DNA of 64,000 nt, from assembly GCA_031425195.1 (NCBI GenBank), contig JANPIX010000001.1, positions 62,001-126,000 of the forward strand, in the 5' to 3' direction. The notes beneath the pieces were generated by a model. The model saw only the letters and a program-made list of their open reading frames with translations. It did not search any database and had not been told where the DNA came from. The translations under genes and the position numbers were made by a program. The DNA comes from JANPIX01 sp031425195 (GTDB taxonomy: Bacteria > Pseudomonadota > Alphaproteobacteria > Rhodobacterales > Rhodobacteraceae). Below are positions 7,892 through 16,931 of this stretch, piece after piece; the first letter of the stretch is position 1, and each line of letters begins with the position of its first letter.

Positions 7892-9037
7892 TCAATCCGT
7901 CTCGGATGACCATGGAAAGTTCACATATTCGTCGCGGCTGGCAAAGCAGATGCTGCCGTACATCCGCAAGTAACTGTCCCGCCGAACGGGGTCGGCATAA
8001 ACAGCACCGGGGTCGGCCAGATCGGCCTCGTAATCGTCCAGATTTTCAATCGTCAGCGCACGGGGAAGAATGTCCATCGCCTGCGGAATATGCTTCCCCT
8101 CCAGCCAGTCCGCCGCATGTTGACCCATGGCATAGCCGAACACCGGCGAATTCAGGCTGATGCTGACCTTGTAAGGCCCGCCCGACCTGATTTCCGCCAC
8201 AGCCTCGGGTTCGCCGTCAATTCCGCCCAGAAACTGATCGGGCCGGTCCTTGTCTGCCTCGCGCAGCGCCTGCAGCGCGCCAAGCACCACTCCGTCCGCA
8301 CCCAGCACCACATCCACCTTCGGATGCGCGATCAGGATAGTCCGCATGATGGCCAGGCCGCCTTCCTTGCTCACCGGATCGGGCGAGATATCGGCCACGA
8401 TCCGCACATCCGGCAATGTTGACAGCACATCCCGGATGGCCGCAAAACGCGGCGTCAGAAACTGGATGCTGTCTTGCGTCAACAACACGACATCCGCCCG
8501 ACCGCCAAGCTCGGTTGTGATATAGGCGGCAGCGGCCTCTGCCAGTTCCTTGCCGGTCAGGTACTGAGGTGCGTTCAGCAGCGATGTCGCCGGCGGTGCC
8601 ACCACAGTGCCAACATAACGTCCTGACCAGATCAGTTCCTGCAGGCTGGGTGCCAGCGCGCCGGGGTCGACGGGCGACACGACAACGGCACCGACGTTAT
8701 CGGCACGAAAAGCCTCGAGTTGATCGATCATAAGCGCATTGTCATTTGCAGCAAGGCTGACGCGGTATTCAAGGCCGCGGTCCCGCGCCGCGAGCGACAG
8801 GCCCAGATCGATGCCCTGCACAAATTCGCGTTCATTATCCTTGGCAAATGCCAGCACCCGCTTCAGGTTCTGCGGCGCGGCGCAATCGGGCACGCCCGGA
8901 GTGAACGGTGCAAAAACCGTTGGCTCTGTGATGCCTTCGGATTGCTGTGCGTCCGCCATACCCGGCACGACGGTCACAATGATCGCGGCCACGCTCAGAC
9001 GGGCAAGCAAACCTTGGCAGACGCGGACAACCTGCAT
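7892..9037 (-). CDS. Periplasmic sugar-binding protein (Peripla_BP_4 type) without an adjacent transporter
   Basis: A 381-residue protein with a signal peptide (hydrophobic LSVAAIIVTVVPG, cleavage near ADA-QQ ~31). The rest is a two-lobed ribose/xylose-type binding protein: NVGAVVVSPVDPGALAPSL in lobe 1, VDVVLGADGVVLGALQAL and FLGGIDGEPEAVAEI in lobe 2. No permease or ATPase gene is next to it. It lies 25 bases after the REC-HisKA_2 kinase stop on the same strand and is probably cotranscribed with the signalling genes. That suggests a ligand-presenting partner for a membrane sensor (as ChvE or LuxP do) rather than a transport subunit; this role is inference. The ligand is unknown. Confidence 0.8.
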   Translation of the reverse strand: MQVVRVCQGLLARLSVAAIIVTVVPGMADAQQSEGITEPTVFAPFTPGVPDCAAPQNLKRVLAFAKDNEREFVQGIDLGLSLAARDRGLEYRVSLAANDNALMIDQLEAFRADNVGAVVVSPVDPGALAPSLQELIWSGRYVGTVVAPPATSLLNAPQYLTGKELAEAAAAYITTELGGRADVVLLTQDSIQFLTPRFAAIRDVLSTLPDVRIVADISPDPVSKEGGLAIMRTILIAHPKVDVVLGADGVVLGALQALREADKDRPDQFLGGIDGEPEAVAEIRSGGPYKVSISLNSPVFGYAMGQHAADWLEGKHIPQAMDILPRALTIENLDDYEADLADPGAVYADPVRRDSYLRMYGSICFASRDEYVNFPWSSETD

Positions 9038-9062
9038 GAACTTTCCTTCCGTTTGACCCTGC

Positions 9063-10115
9063 TCACGCCTCGCGGCACACGTTGAAGGTCAGGGTTGCCG
9101 CCGTCCCGGGTTTGCGATCAGTGTAAGTGAATTCGGCGGCCAGTGTGGTCGCCATGGCGTTGACGATCTGCGTGCCAAGACCGGTCCCCTTGACCGTACC
9201 CACACGCCCGACGCCGTCATCTTCGACAGTCAACTGCGCCCGCCCAACGCCCGCATCCGTCAACCGGACACGAATTTCGCCGGATTGGCCGGGATAGGCA
9301 TACTTGAACGCGTTCGTAACCAGTTCGGTCACGACAATCCCAAGGTTGATCGTACTGTCGGTGCTTAGCGACATCGGCACCAGATCCGCCGTAAGCACGC
9401 CCCCATGCCCCTGCGCCTGCATCGACTGCTGCAGGTTTTGCAGCAACCCGCCAAGATATTCCCCCAGATCGACGTGGCCCAGACTTCCAACTCCGTACAG
9501 CCGCTTGTGAACGGAAGCGATGGCCAGAATGCGCGCCCGCGTTTCCGACAAGGCATCCTTGGCCACCTTGTCGGTAACCTGATTGGCCTGCAAACTGACC
9601 AGCGACGCCACCATCGCCAGACTGTTGGCCACCCGGTGATTGACTTCGGCCAAAAGCAGTTCCGCCCTGTCGCGGGCCAGCCGGACTTCGGCCTCGGCCG
9701 CTTCCTTTTGGGCGACAAGCGCAGCCTTTGCGACAACCTGTTCCAATGCCGTTTCAAGCAGGGTCACGAAATCTTCGCCCACCGTCTTGGGCACAAAATC
9801 ACTCGCCCCCGCCTTCATCGCCGCGACGCCCAGATTCAATTCCGATGATCCGGTCACATAGACCACCGGGGGCACGCCCGCCTCGCCCGACAGCCGCGCC
9901 AGAAAATCAAGCCCGGTGCCTGATGGCAGGTAATGATCCAGCGCAATCACATCGACGCCCGGCCGGGCAATCCTTGCCATCGCGTCATCCGTGTCGGACA
10001 GATGCTCAACCTCAAACCGGCCGCGCCCCAGTGACTTTTGAACCAGCCGGGCAAGTGCCGCATCATCGTCAACGTAAAGGACGCGGATCGGCGGCATGTC
10101 CTGCTGGCCCGTCAT
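9063..10115 (-). CDS. REC-HisKA_2 histidine kinase (receiver followed by kinase)
   Basis: A 350-residue soluble protein. Residues ~10-125 are a receiver: acidic YVDDD at the N-terminus, the phospho-acceptor Asp in VIALDHYLP, and the conserved Lys in FVPKT. Residues ~150-230 are a HisKA_2 dimerisation domain with the H-box EVNHRVANSLAM. Residues ~250-345 are an HATPase with N-box ELVTNAFKYAY and G-box GTGLGTQIV. HisKA_2/HWE kinases in alphaproteobacteria often feed the PhyR general-stress switch, but no phyR is in the window. The start overlaps the preceding response regulator stop by 4 bases, so translation is coupled. Confidence 0.88.
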   Translation of the reverse strand: MTGQQDMPPIRVLYVDDDAALARLVQKSLGRGRFEVEHLSDTDDAMARIARPGVDVIALDHYLPSGTGLDFLARLSGEAGVPPVVYVTGSSELNLGVAAMKAGASDFVPKTVGEDFVTLLETALEQVVAKAALVAQKEAAEAEVRLARDRAELLLAEVNHRVANSLAMVASLVSLQANQVTDKVAKDALSETRARILAIASVHKRLYGVGSLGHVDLGEYLGGLLQNLQQSMQAQGHGGVLTADLVPMSLSTDSTINLGIVVTELVTNAFKYAYPGQSGEIRVRLTDAGVGRAQLTVEDDGVGRVGTVKGTGLGTQIVNAMATTLAAEFTYTDRKPGTAATLTFNVCREA

Positions 10116-10558
10116 GCGGTGACAGGTATCTGAACGACTGTAAAAAACAGCCCGAGTTGCCGGATCGCGTTGGCGAACCCTTCGTAACTTACAGGTTTCG
10201 TGATGTAGAAATTTGCGCCCAGATCATAACAGTTGCGGATTTCCTGTGCGTCGTCCGTTGTCGTCAAAACCACGACCGGCACGTTTTTCAGATGACCATT
10301 GGCCTTGATCTGACGCAGTATATCCAGACCCGACATATCCGGCAGGTTCAGATCAAGCAGAATCAGAAATTGCCGCCCCACGTTCACCTCGGCGCTGCCG
10401 TTCGGTCCAAGCAGATAGTTCAGCGCACTGGTGCCATCGGCAAACGGTACGATTTCGTTCGTGACTGCGGCACGCCGGATGTTCTTTTCAATCAGACGGG
10501 CGTGGCCTTCGTCGTCCTCGATCATGATGATAGTGACAGGTGATATCGGCGTTGTCAT
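10112..10558 (-). CDS. Rcp-type single-domain response regulator
   Basis: A 148-residue CheY/Rcp1-like receiver only: acidic pair in IMIEDDEGHARLI, phospho-acceptor Asp in ILLDLNLPDMSG, Thr in VVLTTTDD and Lys in FYITKPVSYEGF. There is no output domain. It sits 12 bases after the CHASE3 kinase and overlaps the REC-HisKA_2 gene by 4 bases, so it probably relays phosphate between those two kinases. Rcp proteins are often partners of phytochrome-type kinases, but no phytochrome domain is seen here. Confidence 0.9.
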   Translation of the reverse strand: MTTPISPVTIIMIEDDEGHARLIEKNIRRAAVTNEIVPFADGTSALNYLLGPNGSAEVNVGRQFLILLDLNLPDMSGLDILRQIKANGHLKNVPVVVLTTTDDAQEIRNCYDLGANFYITKPVSYEGFANAIRQLGLFFTVVQIPVTA

Positions 10559-10570
10559 CTGCGGCCTTCA

Positions 10571-12076
10571 TCAGCTTGCTGGTGCTTTGGGCAAGGCTAT
10601 CGTGAAAATCGTACCGCTGTCGAGAACAGACTCGACGGCGATTGTCCCGCCAAGCCGGATCACCAACGCCTTCACCATGGCCAGCCCGATCCCCTCGCCC
10701 GGTTGGTCCTGCAACCCGGCCCGGCGAAAGGGATCGAAGATACGGTCCAGATCACGCGCCGCAATCCCCCGACCATTATCCCGGATTTCCAAAGTAAAAC
10801 GGTTGGCCTCCGCCCCCCGCGCGCGGATCGTTATGACAAGCGGGCGCGAAGTGGATCGGTACTTGACCGCATTGTCCAAAAGATTGCCCACAATCTGGTC
10901 CAGCGCGACCTTGTCGATGGTGACTGGGGTCACGTCGATATCCAGATTGATAACGCCGCCACCGCTTTGAATCTGATGCTGCACAGATGCGGCGGCGGCG
11001 GCGATGGCTTGTTTCAAGTCAGTCGTTTCGGGCCGCAACAATCGGCGTCCTTCGCGCGCCAGCAGCAGAATGGCCTTGATCAGATCATCCATCTTTCGCG
11101 TCGACGAGCGGATGAAATGGATCGCCTCGGGCAGTTCCTGCTCGGCCGTAAAACGGGCGTTGCTGATCATCTCCTCCGCCAAAGCGCCTGTTTTCGCCGC
11201 ATGTTCGATCACGCTGAAAAGCGTCTTTGCGTTGGTTTCAAGCTCGTTGGTGAACCCCATGATGTTGACCAGCGGCGCGCGCAGATCATGCGTGACGATG
11301 TAGGCAAACCTTTGAATTTCCTCGTTGGCCTGCGCCAGATCGGCCGTTCGTGCCGCGACTTTCGCTTCCAGCCCGGTGTTGAGTGCGGCAAGTTCCGCAT
11401 GTGCCGCGGCAAGGTCTCGCGTCTGCCGCATCACCGATGCCGTTGAATATCCCACCACGACAACGATGATCAGACCCCCTAGGACCGTGACCACACGCAA
11501 CCATGTCGCGTTCGACCTTTGCTCGACAATGCCCGCGGTCAACTGATCGTCGGCGGCAAGGATCAGACCGGAAAAGAAGACATTCGCCTCGTCCATCAAC
11601 GCCTTTCCGCGATTTGTGCGGAACATGGCTACCACTTCGTCGTCTTTGCGATCACGCTTCAGTTCGATCATGGTTTCCATGTCCGAAAGCAACATGGTGG
11701 ACAGGGATCGCAGCCGATCGACCAATGGCCTCGCGTCCTCCTCTTCTCCAACCGTCCGCTCCAGCGCGTCGAGCCATCGCAGACTCTGGCTTCGCGCGGT
11801 GTCGAAGGGCGCAAGATACACCTCGTTCCCGCTGTAGATAAAGCCACGCTGGCTCGACTCGGCCGCCAGCAGGGCGTTGCGCAGTTGCACTGTCGCCGTG
11901 CGCTGATCGCGCGTTGCCATCGACTTGTCGAAATACGTGCGCGACCGTTCGGCCAGAAGGTAGGTCATCACCACGATGCCCAAAAGCACCACAAAGCCAA
12001 TCAACAGCGGAAGGACGGATGACGCAAACAACGACGGCCGGGCGCCCTTGGGGATGTTCCGCTTTGTGTTTGCCAA
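10571..12076 (-). CDS. CHASE3-domain sensor histidine kinase
   Basis: A ~501-residue membrane kinase. A transmembrane segment near residues 18-40 (VLPLLIGFVVLLGIVVMTYLLA), a periplasmic CHASE3 domain (~45-185, with the AESSQRGFIYSGN signature), a second membrane segment (~190-212), a coiled coil, then HisKA (YIVTHDLRAPLVN) and HATPase (QIVGNLLDNAVKY, DNGRGIAARD, GEGIGLAMV). There is no good ATG. TTG 12076 is preferred because GGAG lies 9 bases upstream; TTG 12094 is the longer alternative. The first gene downstream is the Rcp regulator, its likely substrate. A periplasmic sensor domain in an operon that ends with a periplasmic binding protein is suggestive. Confidence 0.88.
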   Translation of the reverse strand: MANTKRNIPKGARPSLFASSVLPLLIGFVVLLGIVVMTYLLAERSRTYFDKSMATRDQRTATVQLRNALLAAESSQRGFIYSGNEVYLAPFDTARSQSLRWLDALERTVGEEEDARPLVDRLRSLSTMLLSDMETMIELKRDRKDDEVVAMFRTNRGKALMDEANVFFSGLILAADDQLTAGIVEQRSNATWLRVVTVLGGLIIVVVVGYSTASVMRQTRDLAAAHAELAALNTGLEAKVAARTADLAQANEEIQRFAYIVTHDLRAPLVNIMGFTNELETNAKTLFSVIEHAAKTGALAEEMISNARFTAEQELPEAIHFIRSSTRKMDDLIKAILLLAREGRRLLRPETTDLKQAIAAAAASVQHQIQSGGGVINLDIDVTPVTIDKVALDQIVGNLLDNAVKYRSTSRPLVITIRARGAEANRFTLEIRDNGRGIAARDLDRIFDPFRRAGLQDQPGEGIGLAMVKALVIRLGGTIAVESVLDSGTIFTIALPKAPAS

Positions 12077-12112
12077 GGTGCCGTGCTCCGCCAAAAAAGG
12101 GCCGCCGTCCGA

Positions 12113-15031
12113 CTATTTGCCTTCGATGATGTTCCGGATGCGGGCGGCCAGCGTATCCATCGCAAAGGGTTTCGTCAGCAGCGACATGCCGGGTTCCAGA
12201 AACCCGCCCGCCGCCGACGCCTTTTCGGCATAGCCGGTGATGAACAGCACCGGCAGGCCAGGGTGACGAAGGCGGGCGGCGTCCGCCACCTGCCGGCCGT
12301 CCGTCCCGGGCAGTCCGATGTCGGTGATCAGCAGATCAACCCGCTCTGCCTCTGTCAAAAGCTGCACCCCGGCCGGCCCGTCCGATGCCGCAAGCGCCGT
12401 ATAGCCAAGTTCGCTCAGCGTTTCGATGATCAGACCGCGCACGACGGGTTCATCCTCAACGACAACGACGACTTCGCCCCGCTGCGCGCCTTTTGCTTCT
12501 GGCTGCGGCACAGCGATGTCGGCCACAGCTTTCTCGCCATTGTATCGCGGCAGGTAAAGCCTGACCGTCGTGCCCTGCCCGACCTTGCTGTAAATCTTGG
12601 CATGACCTTCGGATTGCCGGGCAAAGCCATAGATCATCGAAAGGCCAAGCCCGGTCCCGTCCCCGATCGGCTTTGTTGTAAAAAACGGCTCGAATGCGCG
12701 GTCCATCACGGCGCGCGACATGCCGGTTCCGGTGTCGGTCACACTGATGCAGATATGCGAACGCGTGTTCATGTTCGACAGGCCCGGGCGGCCGTCAATG
12801 TCGGTATTTTCTGTTGTGATCGTCAGTTTGCCACCTTTCGGCATCGCATCCCGCGCATTGATCACAAGGTTCAGCACGGCATTTTCAAGCTGGTTTGCAT
12901 CACACAGCGTCGGCCATAGCCCGTCAGCCAGCCAAAGCTCCAACTCGATGGTTTCGCCCAGCGTGCGTCGCAACAAATCTTCCATCGACGCCAGCAAAGG
13001 GTTCGCATCGACCGGCTTTGGATCAAGCGGCTGACGGCGCGAAAACGCAAGCAGCCGGTGCGTCAGTGCCGCCGCCCGGTTCGCCGACGTGACTGCCCCC
13101 GAAATGAAACGGTCCAGTTCAGACGTGCGCCCTGCCGCGATGCGCTTTTGCACAACGTCAAGCGACCCGGTGATACCCTGAAGCAGATTGTTGAAGTCAT
13201 GCGCGATGCCGCCGGTCAACTGACCCACGGCCTCCATCTTCTGCGACTGGCGCAGTTGTTCTTCGGCCTGACGCAGCCTGTCCTGATCGCGCAGCCGTTC
13301 AGTGACATCATAAACGAACTGATAGGCCCCGATCCGCTCGCCGTATTCGTCGCGCAGGGTGCTGAACTTGAATTCATAATATGGCCGGTCACGCGCCGCA
13401 TCGCCAAACGGTTCGGTGACAGTGAACTGCTCGCCCGCCAGCGCCCTTGCCCACAGTGCCCGAACGGCCGCCAGTTCCTCGGGCCGGTCGCCCAGCAGGT
13501 TGCCATATGTATCGCCGACGTTCGGCCGCCGGCCGTAAACCCGCTCGAACTCGTCGGCACCCGCCTTGTTGATTGCAAGGATGCGATACTCAAGATCCAC
13601 GACCTGAATGAACGCGTCAGTCGTCTCGATCAGGGTGGCAAGAAGGTTCCGCTCTGCCAATGCCGCCTTGACCCGTGCCTCCAGCGTTTCGTTCAATTCC
13701 TGCAGATTTGCCTCTGCCGTCACGCGCGCGGTTTCATCGCGCAACGTCAGCACAGCGCCGATCTTTGTATCGTTCAACCCGCGCAAAGGCCGCGCATTGC
13801 CGACAGCGACCACCCGCGTCCCATCCGGCCGCACGATCACCCAACGCGCATCTTCCACAACCTTGTCTTCAAGAACGGCACGCGCCAGTGGCAGATCCAG
13901 AAAAGGGTACGGTTCTCCGCTTTCCGTATAAAGGTTATAGCGCTCGGAATAGCTCTCCGGCGGCACCTGCAAGTCCGCCACACCGTGAATACGGCTGGCC
14001 GCTTCGTTGACAAAGGTGATCGCCCCCGCTGCGTCAGTTACAACGACCCCTTCGGCCAATTGCGCCAGAATGGCGGTCTGTTCTGCGGCCACCGCATCGG
14101 CCTTCATGCGCGCGGCAAGGCTGACATCGCGTTCCCTGCGCAAAGCCTCCTGCGCCGCATAATTTTCGCTGACATCGCTGCCTTCCACGAAAATGCCCGT
14201 GACTTCCCCCATCGCGTCCAGAATGGGCTGATAGACGAAATCGACGTATCTCGTTTCCAGCGGCGCATCCGGCTGCCGCTGCAGCTCGACCTGAAGCTGC
14301 CGCCCGACAAAGGCTTCCCCTGTGGAATAAACCTGTGCAAGCATCTCGAAAAAGCCCTGACCCTCTACTTCGGGCAGCGCATCAAGCACTGACATGCCAA
14401 CCAGATCACGGTGCCCGACAAGCTGAAGATACGCGGCGTTTGTCATCTCGAACACATGCGACGGGCCTTGCAGCACACACATGAATCCGGGTGCCTGTTC
14501 GAAAAGCTGCCGAAGGCGCATCCGCTCATCTGCGGCCTCACGCTCGGCCATAACCTTGGCCGTGGTTTCGGTTGCCGCACAGAACATCCCGGCAATAGCG
14601 TTCTTGTCATCGCGCAGCGGGGTGTAAGAAAAGCTGAAGAACGGCGTTTCGGGATGGCCATACCGCGTCATCGGAATGGGCAGATCCTCGAAAATCTGCG
14701 CCTCACCCGAAAGGGTTGCTGCCACGATCGGGCTGATCTGGGGCCAGATGTCAGACCACACTTCGGAAAACGGACGGCCAAGCGCCTGCGGATGCTTGGC
14801 CCCAAGGATCGGCGCATAGCCGTCGTTGTACAGAAAGCAAAGATCCGGCCCCCAGGCCAGAAACATCGGCTGCTTGGCCGCCATCACCAGCGCCAGAAAC
14901 GAACGCAGCACCGGCGACCAGCTTTCCATCGCGCCAAGCGGACTGTCTGACCAGTCCCGGTTGCGCATCATTGCTTCCATCTCGCCAAACTCGGGCAAGG
15001 CAACAGGCATGGAAACAGTGGCGTCCGTCAT
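12113..15031 (-). CDS. Multi-PAS hybrid sensor histidine kinase with C-terminal receiver
   Basis: A 972-residue soluble protein. About four PAS-type modules fill residues ~15-575 (for example EQAPGFMCVLQGPSHVFEMTN and QLAEGVVVTDAAGAITFVNE), joined by short coiled segments. HisKA follows at ~590-655 with the H-box GGIAHDFNNLLQGI. HATPase (~700-815) has NLVINARDAMPKGG, VTDTGTGMS and GDGTGLGLSMIYG. A receiver (~840-960) has VVEDEP, phospho-acceptor Asp in LLITDIGLPGTDG and Lys in LTKPF. The start is ATG 15031 rather than the in-frame TTG 15040. It lies 36 bases upstream of the CHASE3 kinase gene. The layout resembles blue-light or redox PAS kinases, but no Cys-containing LOV motif was found. Confidence 0.9.
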   Translation of the reverse strand: MTDATVSMPVALPEFGEMEAMMRNRDWSDSPLGAMESWSPVLRSFLALVMAAKQPMFLAWGPDLCFLYNDGYAPILGAKHPQALGRPFSEVWSDIWPQISPIVAATLSGEAQIFEDLPIPMTRYGHPETPFFSFSYTPLRDDKNAIAGMFCAATETTAKVMAEREAADERMRLRQLFEQAPGFMCVLQGPSHVFEMTNAAYLQLVGHRDLVGMSVLDALPEVEGQGFFEMLAQVYSTGEAFVGRQLQVELQRQPDAPLETRYVDFVYQPILDAMGEVTGIFVEGSDVSENYAAQEALRRERDVSLAARMKADAVAAEQTAILAQLAEGVVVTDAAGAITFVNEAASRIHGVADLQVPPESYSERYNLYTESGEPYPFLDLPLARAVLEDKVVEDARWVIVRPDGTRVVAVGNARPLRGLNDTKIGAVLTLRDETARVTAEANLQELNETLEARVKAALAERNLLATLIETTDAFIQVVDLEYRILAINKAGADEFERVYGRRPNVGDTYGNLLGDRPEELAAVRALWARALAGEQFTVTEPFGDAARDRPYYEFKFSTLRDEYGERIGAYQFVYDVTERLRDQDRLRQAEEQLRQSQKMEAVGQLTGGIAHDFNNLLQGITGSLDVVQKRIAAGRTSELDRFISGAVTSANRAAALTHRLLAFSRRQPLDPKPVDANPLLASMEDLLRRTLGETIELELWLADGLWPTLCDANQLENAVLNLVINARDAMPKGGKLTITTENTDIDGRPGLSNMNTRSHICISVTDTGTGMSRAVMDRAFEPFFTTKPIGDGTGLGLSMIYGFARQSEGHAKIYSKVGQGTTVRLYLPRYNGEKAVADIAVPQPEAKGAQRGEVVVVVEDEPVVRGLIIETLSELGYTALAASDGPAGVQLLTEAERVDLLITDIGLPGTDGRQVADAARLRHPGLPVLFITGYAEKASAAGGFLEPGMSLLTKPFAMDTLAARIRNIIEGK

Positions 15032-15135
15032 CGGCCGCAACGATCAGGCGATCGGCCCACAGGGCGACATGGGACGTCAGGATCAAATCCGCGCATCAGA
15101 ATTCGGGGCAATGGCCACAACACCCTTTCGCATCC

Positions 15136-15582
15136 TCACTTTTTCAGGGCGCTCGCAATGCCGGCCTCAAGGTGTTGTGGCAGATAGGGCTTTGGAACCC
15201 TTGGAAGGTCAAGTCCCGAATCGTTTGGCAGTTCCGCATAACCTGTGGCCAGAAGGATCGGCAGATCCGGGAAAAGCTGCCGCGCCGCAACGGCAAGTTG
15301 CCCGCCGTTCATCCGGGGCATGGAAAAATCGGTGATCAGCAAATCGAACCGCCGCGCCGACTGCAGTATCTCCAACGCCTCTTCGCCCGACCATGCCGAT
15401 GTCACCGCATGGCCAAGATCTTCCAGCATGCCCACGCTGCTCAACATGATGATGCCATCATCTTCGACAAACAATATCCGCAGCGGATCGCGACCCGTTG
15501 CTTGCGCACGGGATGCAGCAGCTTGGTCTGCACGACCATCGGAATCGTTTTCCACATTATCGTTGGTCAACCGCTTTTCCAT
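15136..15582 (-). CDS. Single-domain response regulator
   Basis: A 148-residue receiver with a ~35-residue polar N-terminal extension. Acidic residues in ILFVEDDGIIML, Asp phospho-acceptor in LLITDFSMPRMNG, and Lys in RVPKPYLPQHL. Its sequence closely parallels the receiver of the neighbouring hybrid kinase (LLITD-MP/LP-DG/NG, then TGYAE). The start is ATG 15582; a TTG lies at 15597. It is first in the minus-strand signalling run, 104 bases ahead of the hybrid kinase. Confidence 0.85.
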   Translation of the reverse strand: MEKRLTNDNVENDSDGRADQAAASRAQATGRDPLRILFVEDDGIIMLSSVGMLEDLGHAVTSAWSGEEALEILQSARRFDLLITDFSMPRMNGGQLAVAARQLFPDLPILLATGYAELPNDSGLDLPRVPKPYLPQHLEAGIASALKK

Positions 15583-16191
15583 CAGTGCAATTCCCAAGAG
15601 ATTACGAGATTCCTAGCGCAGTCAATACACAGCGTCATCATCGAAACCATCCAACAGGGGAATTTCGCCATGGCGACGTTCGGGGAATTTGAACAAGGTC
15701 CACGACTGGCTGGAAATGTTTACCAACCTGACGACCGTGGCCCTGCGAATTCCCCATATGACAAGGCGACGAAGGGCGACGTTGGTGATGAAAAGCCACG
15801 GCATCAAGGCCCCGATGTGATGACGGGCCTGACAATTCAGCCCATGGCATCTTCAAATTGCCCGACTGATGGATAAAACTCTTGCGGAAACGCGTCATTG
15901 CCATCCACAACTCGGTGGCGGTCGCTCACTGTGCCCGGCCGGTGCCGTCACCGCACGTCCGTCAGACGGCAGGGACCAACGCCAACCGACTTCATGGTTA
16001 CGGCGGCGTGGTCGCGAACATTGATGGTAAAGCAGTTGGCGTCATGACAAGGGATGTATCCATTCGCACAGTTGCCGCAGGCCCACCCAAACTGTCATCG
16101 CTTTTCGCCCTCGGCGATGAGCTTGCAGCCGTCGTCGTCCCTCACCCAACCTTGCACGGGGCGGTTGTCGCCGCCCGCGACGGCGCGATCC
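15583..16191. other. 609-base stretch without a confident gene
   Basis: Three short frames were considered. The plus frame 15670-15876 (68 codons, AGGGGAA before the ATG) has poor GC3. The minus frame 15622-15807 (~60 codons, MPWLFITN... to ...LDGFDDDAVY) has better codon use but weak start signals. A plus frame ends inside the phosphatase start (ATG 16045 to TGA 16199, 51 codons). None resembles a known family. It also serves as the upstream region of the leftward signalling genes. Confidence 0.4.
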
Positions 16192-16860
16192 ATGTCTGAT
16201 CGTGGCACCATCCTGTTCGATCTGGACGGCACCCTTGTCGACAGCGCCCCCGATCTTGCCGATGCACTTGATGCCTTGCTCATTGAACGGGGGCACCCGC
16301 CAGCCGGAACAGACATCACCCGCCGCATGATCGGCCACGGTGTTGCGGAACTGGTCAGGAAGGCCCTCGCCGCAAGGGATGAAACGCCCGACCCCACCGA
16401 ACTTGCCACGGCGGTGCAGCGCTTCCTGTTCCACTACACCCCGAACCTGTCACGCCGCAGCCTGCCCTATCCCGGCACCGTCCATACCCTGACCCAACTG
16501 GCGCAGGATGGCTGGCGTCTGGCCGTCTGCACCAACAAACTGGAACACAGCGCGCGCAAACTGTTGTCGGACCACGGCCTGCTGCCGTTCTTCGCCCTCG
16601 TCGCGGGGCCAGACACGTTCGGCGTGGCCAAACCCGACCCGGCGCATGTGTTGCACTGCCTGCTCCACGGCGGCCCGGCCATTATGGTCGGCGACAGCGA
16701 ACCCGACATCATGGCCGCCAAGGCCGCCCGCCTGCCCGTGATCGCCGTGGCCTGGGGCTATGCCCAAACACCGCTGATTGATCTTGCCCCTGATGCCATA
16801 GCACTTACGATGCAGGACGTGCCCCCCCTCGTCGCCCGCCTCACAGGCCAGACACCCTGA
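16192..16860 (+). CDS. gph: Phosphoglycolate phosphatase-like HAD hydrolase
   Basis: A 222-residue HAD superfamily phosphatase. Motif I is LFDLDGTLVDSAPDL with the nucleophile Asp, motif II is VCTNK, motif III Lys lies near GVAKPDP, and motif IV is MVGDSEPDI. The helical cap follows motif I (subfamily IA), typical of Gph, which removes 2-phosphoglycolate. Length matches the family (~220). ATG 16192 places the HAD motif at residue 7 onward. It is followed after 71 bases by the LacI-type regulator. Other small HAD phosphatases cannot be excluded. Confidence 0.82.
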   Translation: MSDRGTILFDLDGTLVDSAPDLADALDALLIERGHPPAGTDITRRMIGHGVAELVRKALAARDETPDPTELATAVQRFLFHYTPNLSRRSLPYPGTVHTLTQLAQDGWRLAVCTNKLEHSARKLLSDHGLLPFFALVAGPDTFGVAKPDPAHVLHCLLHGGPAIMVGDSEPDIMAAKAARLPVIAVAWGYAQTPLIDLAPDAIALTMQDVPPLVARLTGQTP

Positions 16861-16931
16861 CGGCGCCAGATCCTTGTCCTTTCAGGCTTTCCCTGCCTAT
16901 GTTCCTGCGGCATTGACGCAAAGGCACAGAC

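Noticed and set aside
13058..14392. 444-codon plus-strand frame inside the hybrid kinase
   Set aside because: Antisense shadow of the PAS region; no motifs and no ribosome binding site.
15670..15876. 68-codon plus frame with AGGGGAA before its ATG
   Set aside because: Poor third-position GC, hydrophilic random-like product, and a competing minus-strand frame; not enough support to call a gene.
16045..16199. 51-codon plus frame ending inside the gph start (TGA overlaps ATG)
   Set aside because: No ribosome binding site and no recognised relatives; kept only as a remark on the gene-poor gap.
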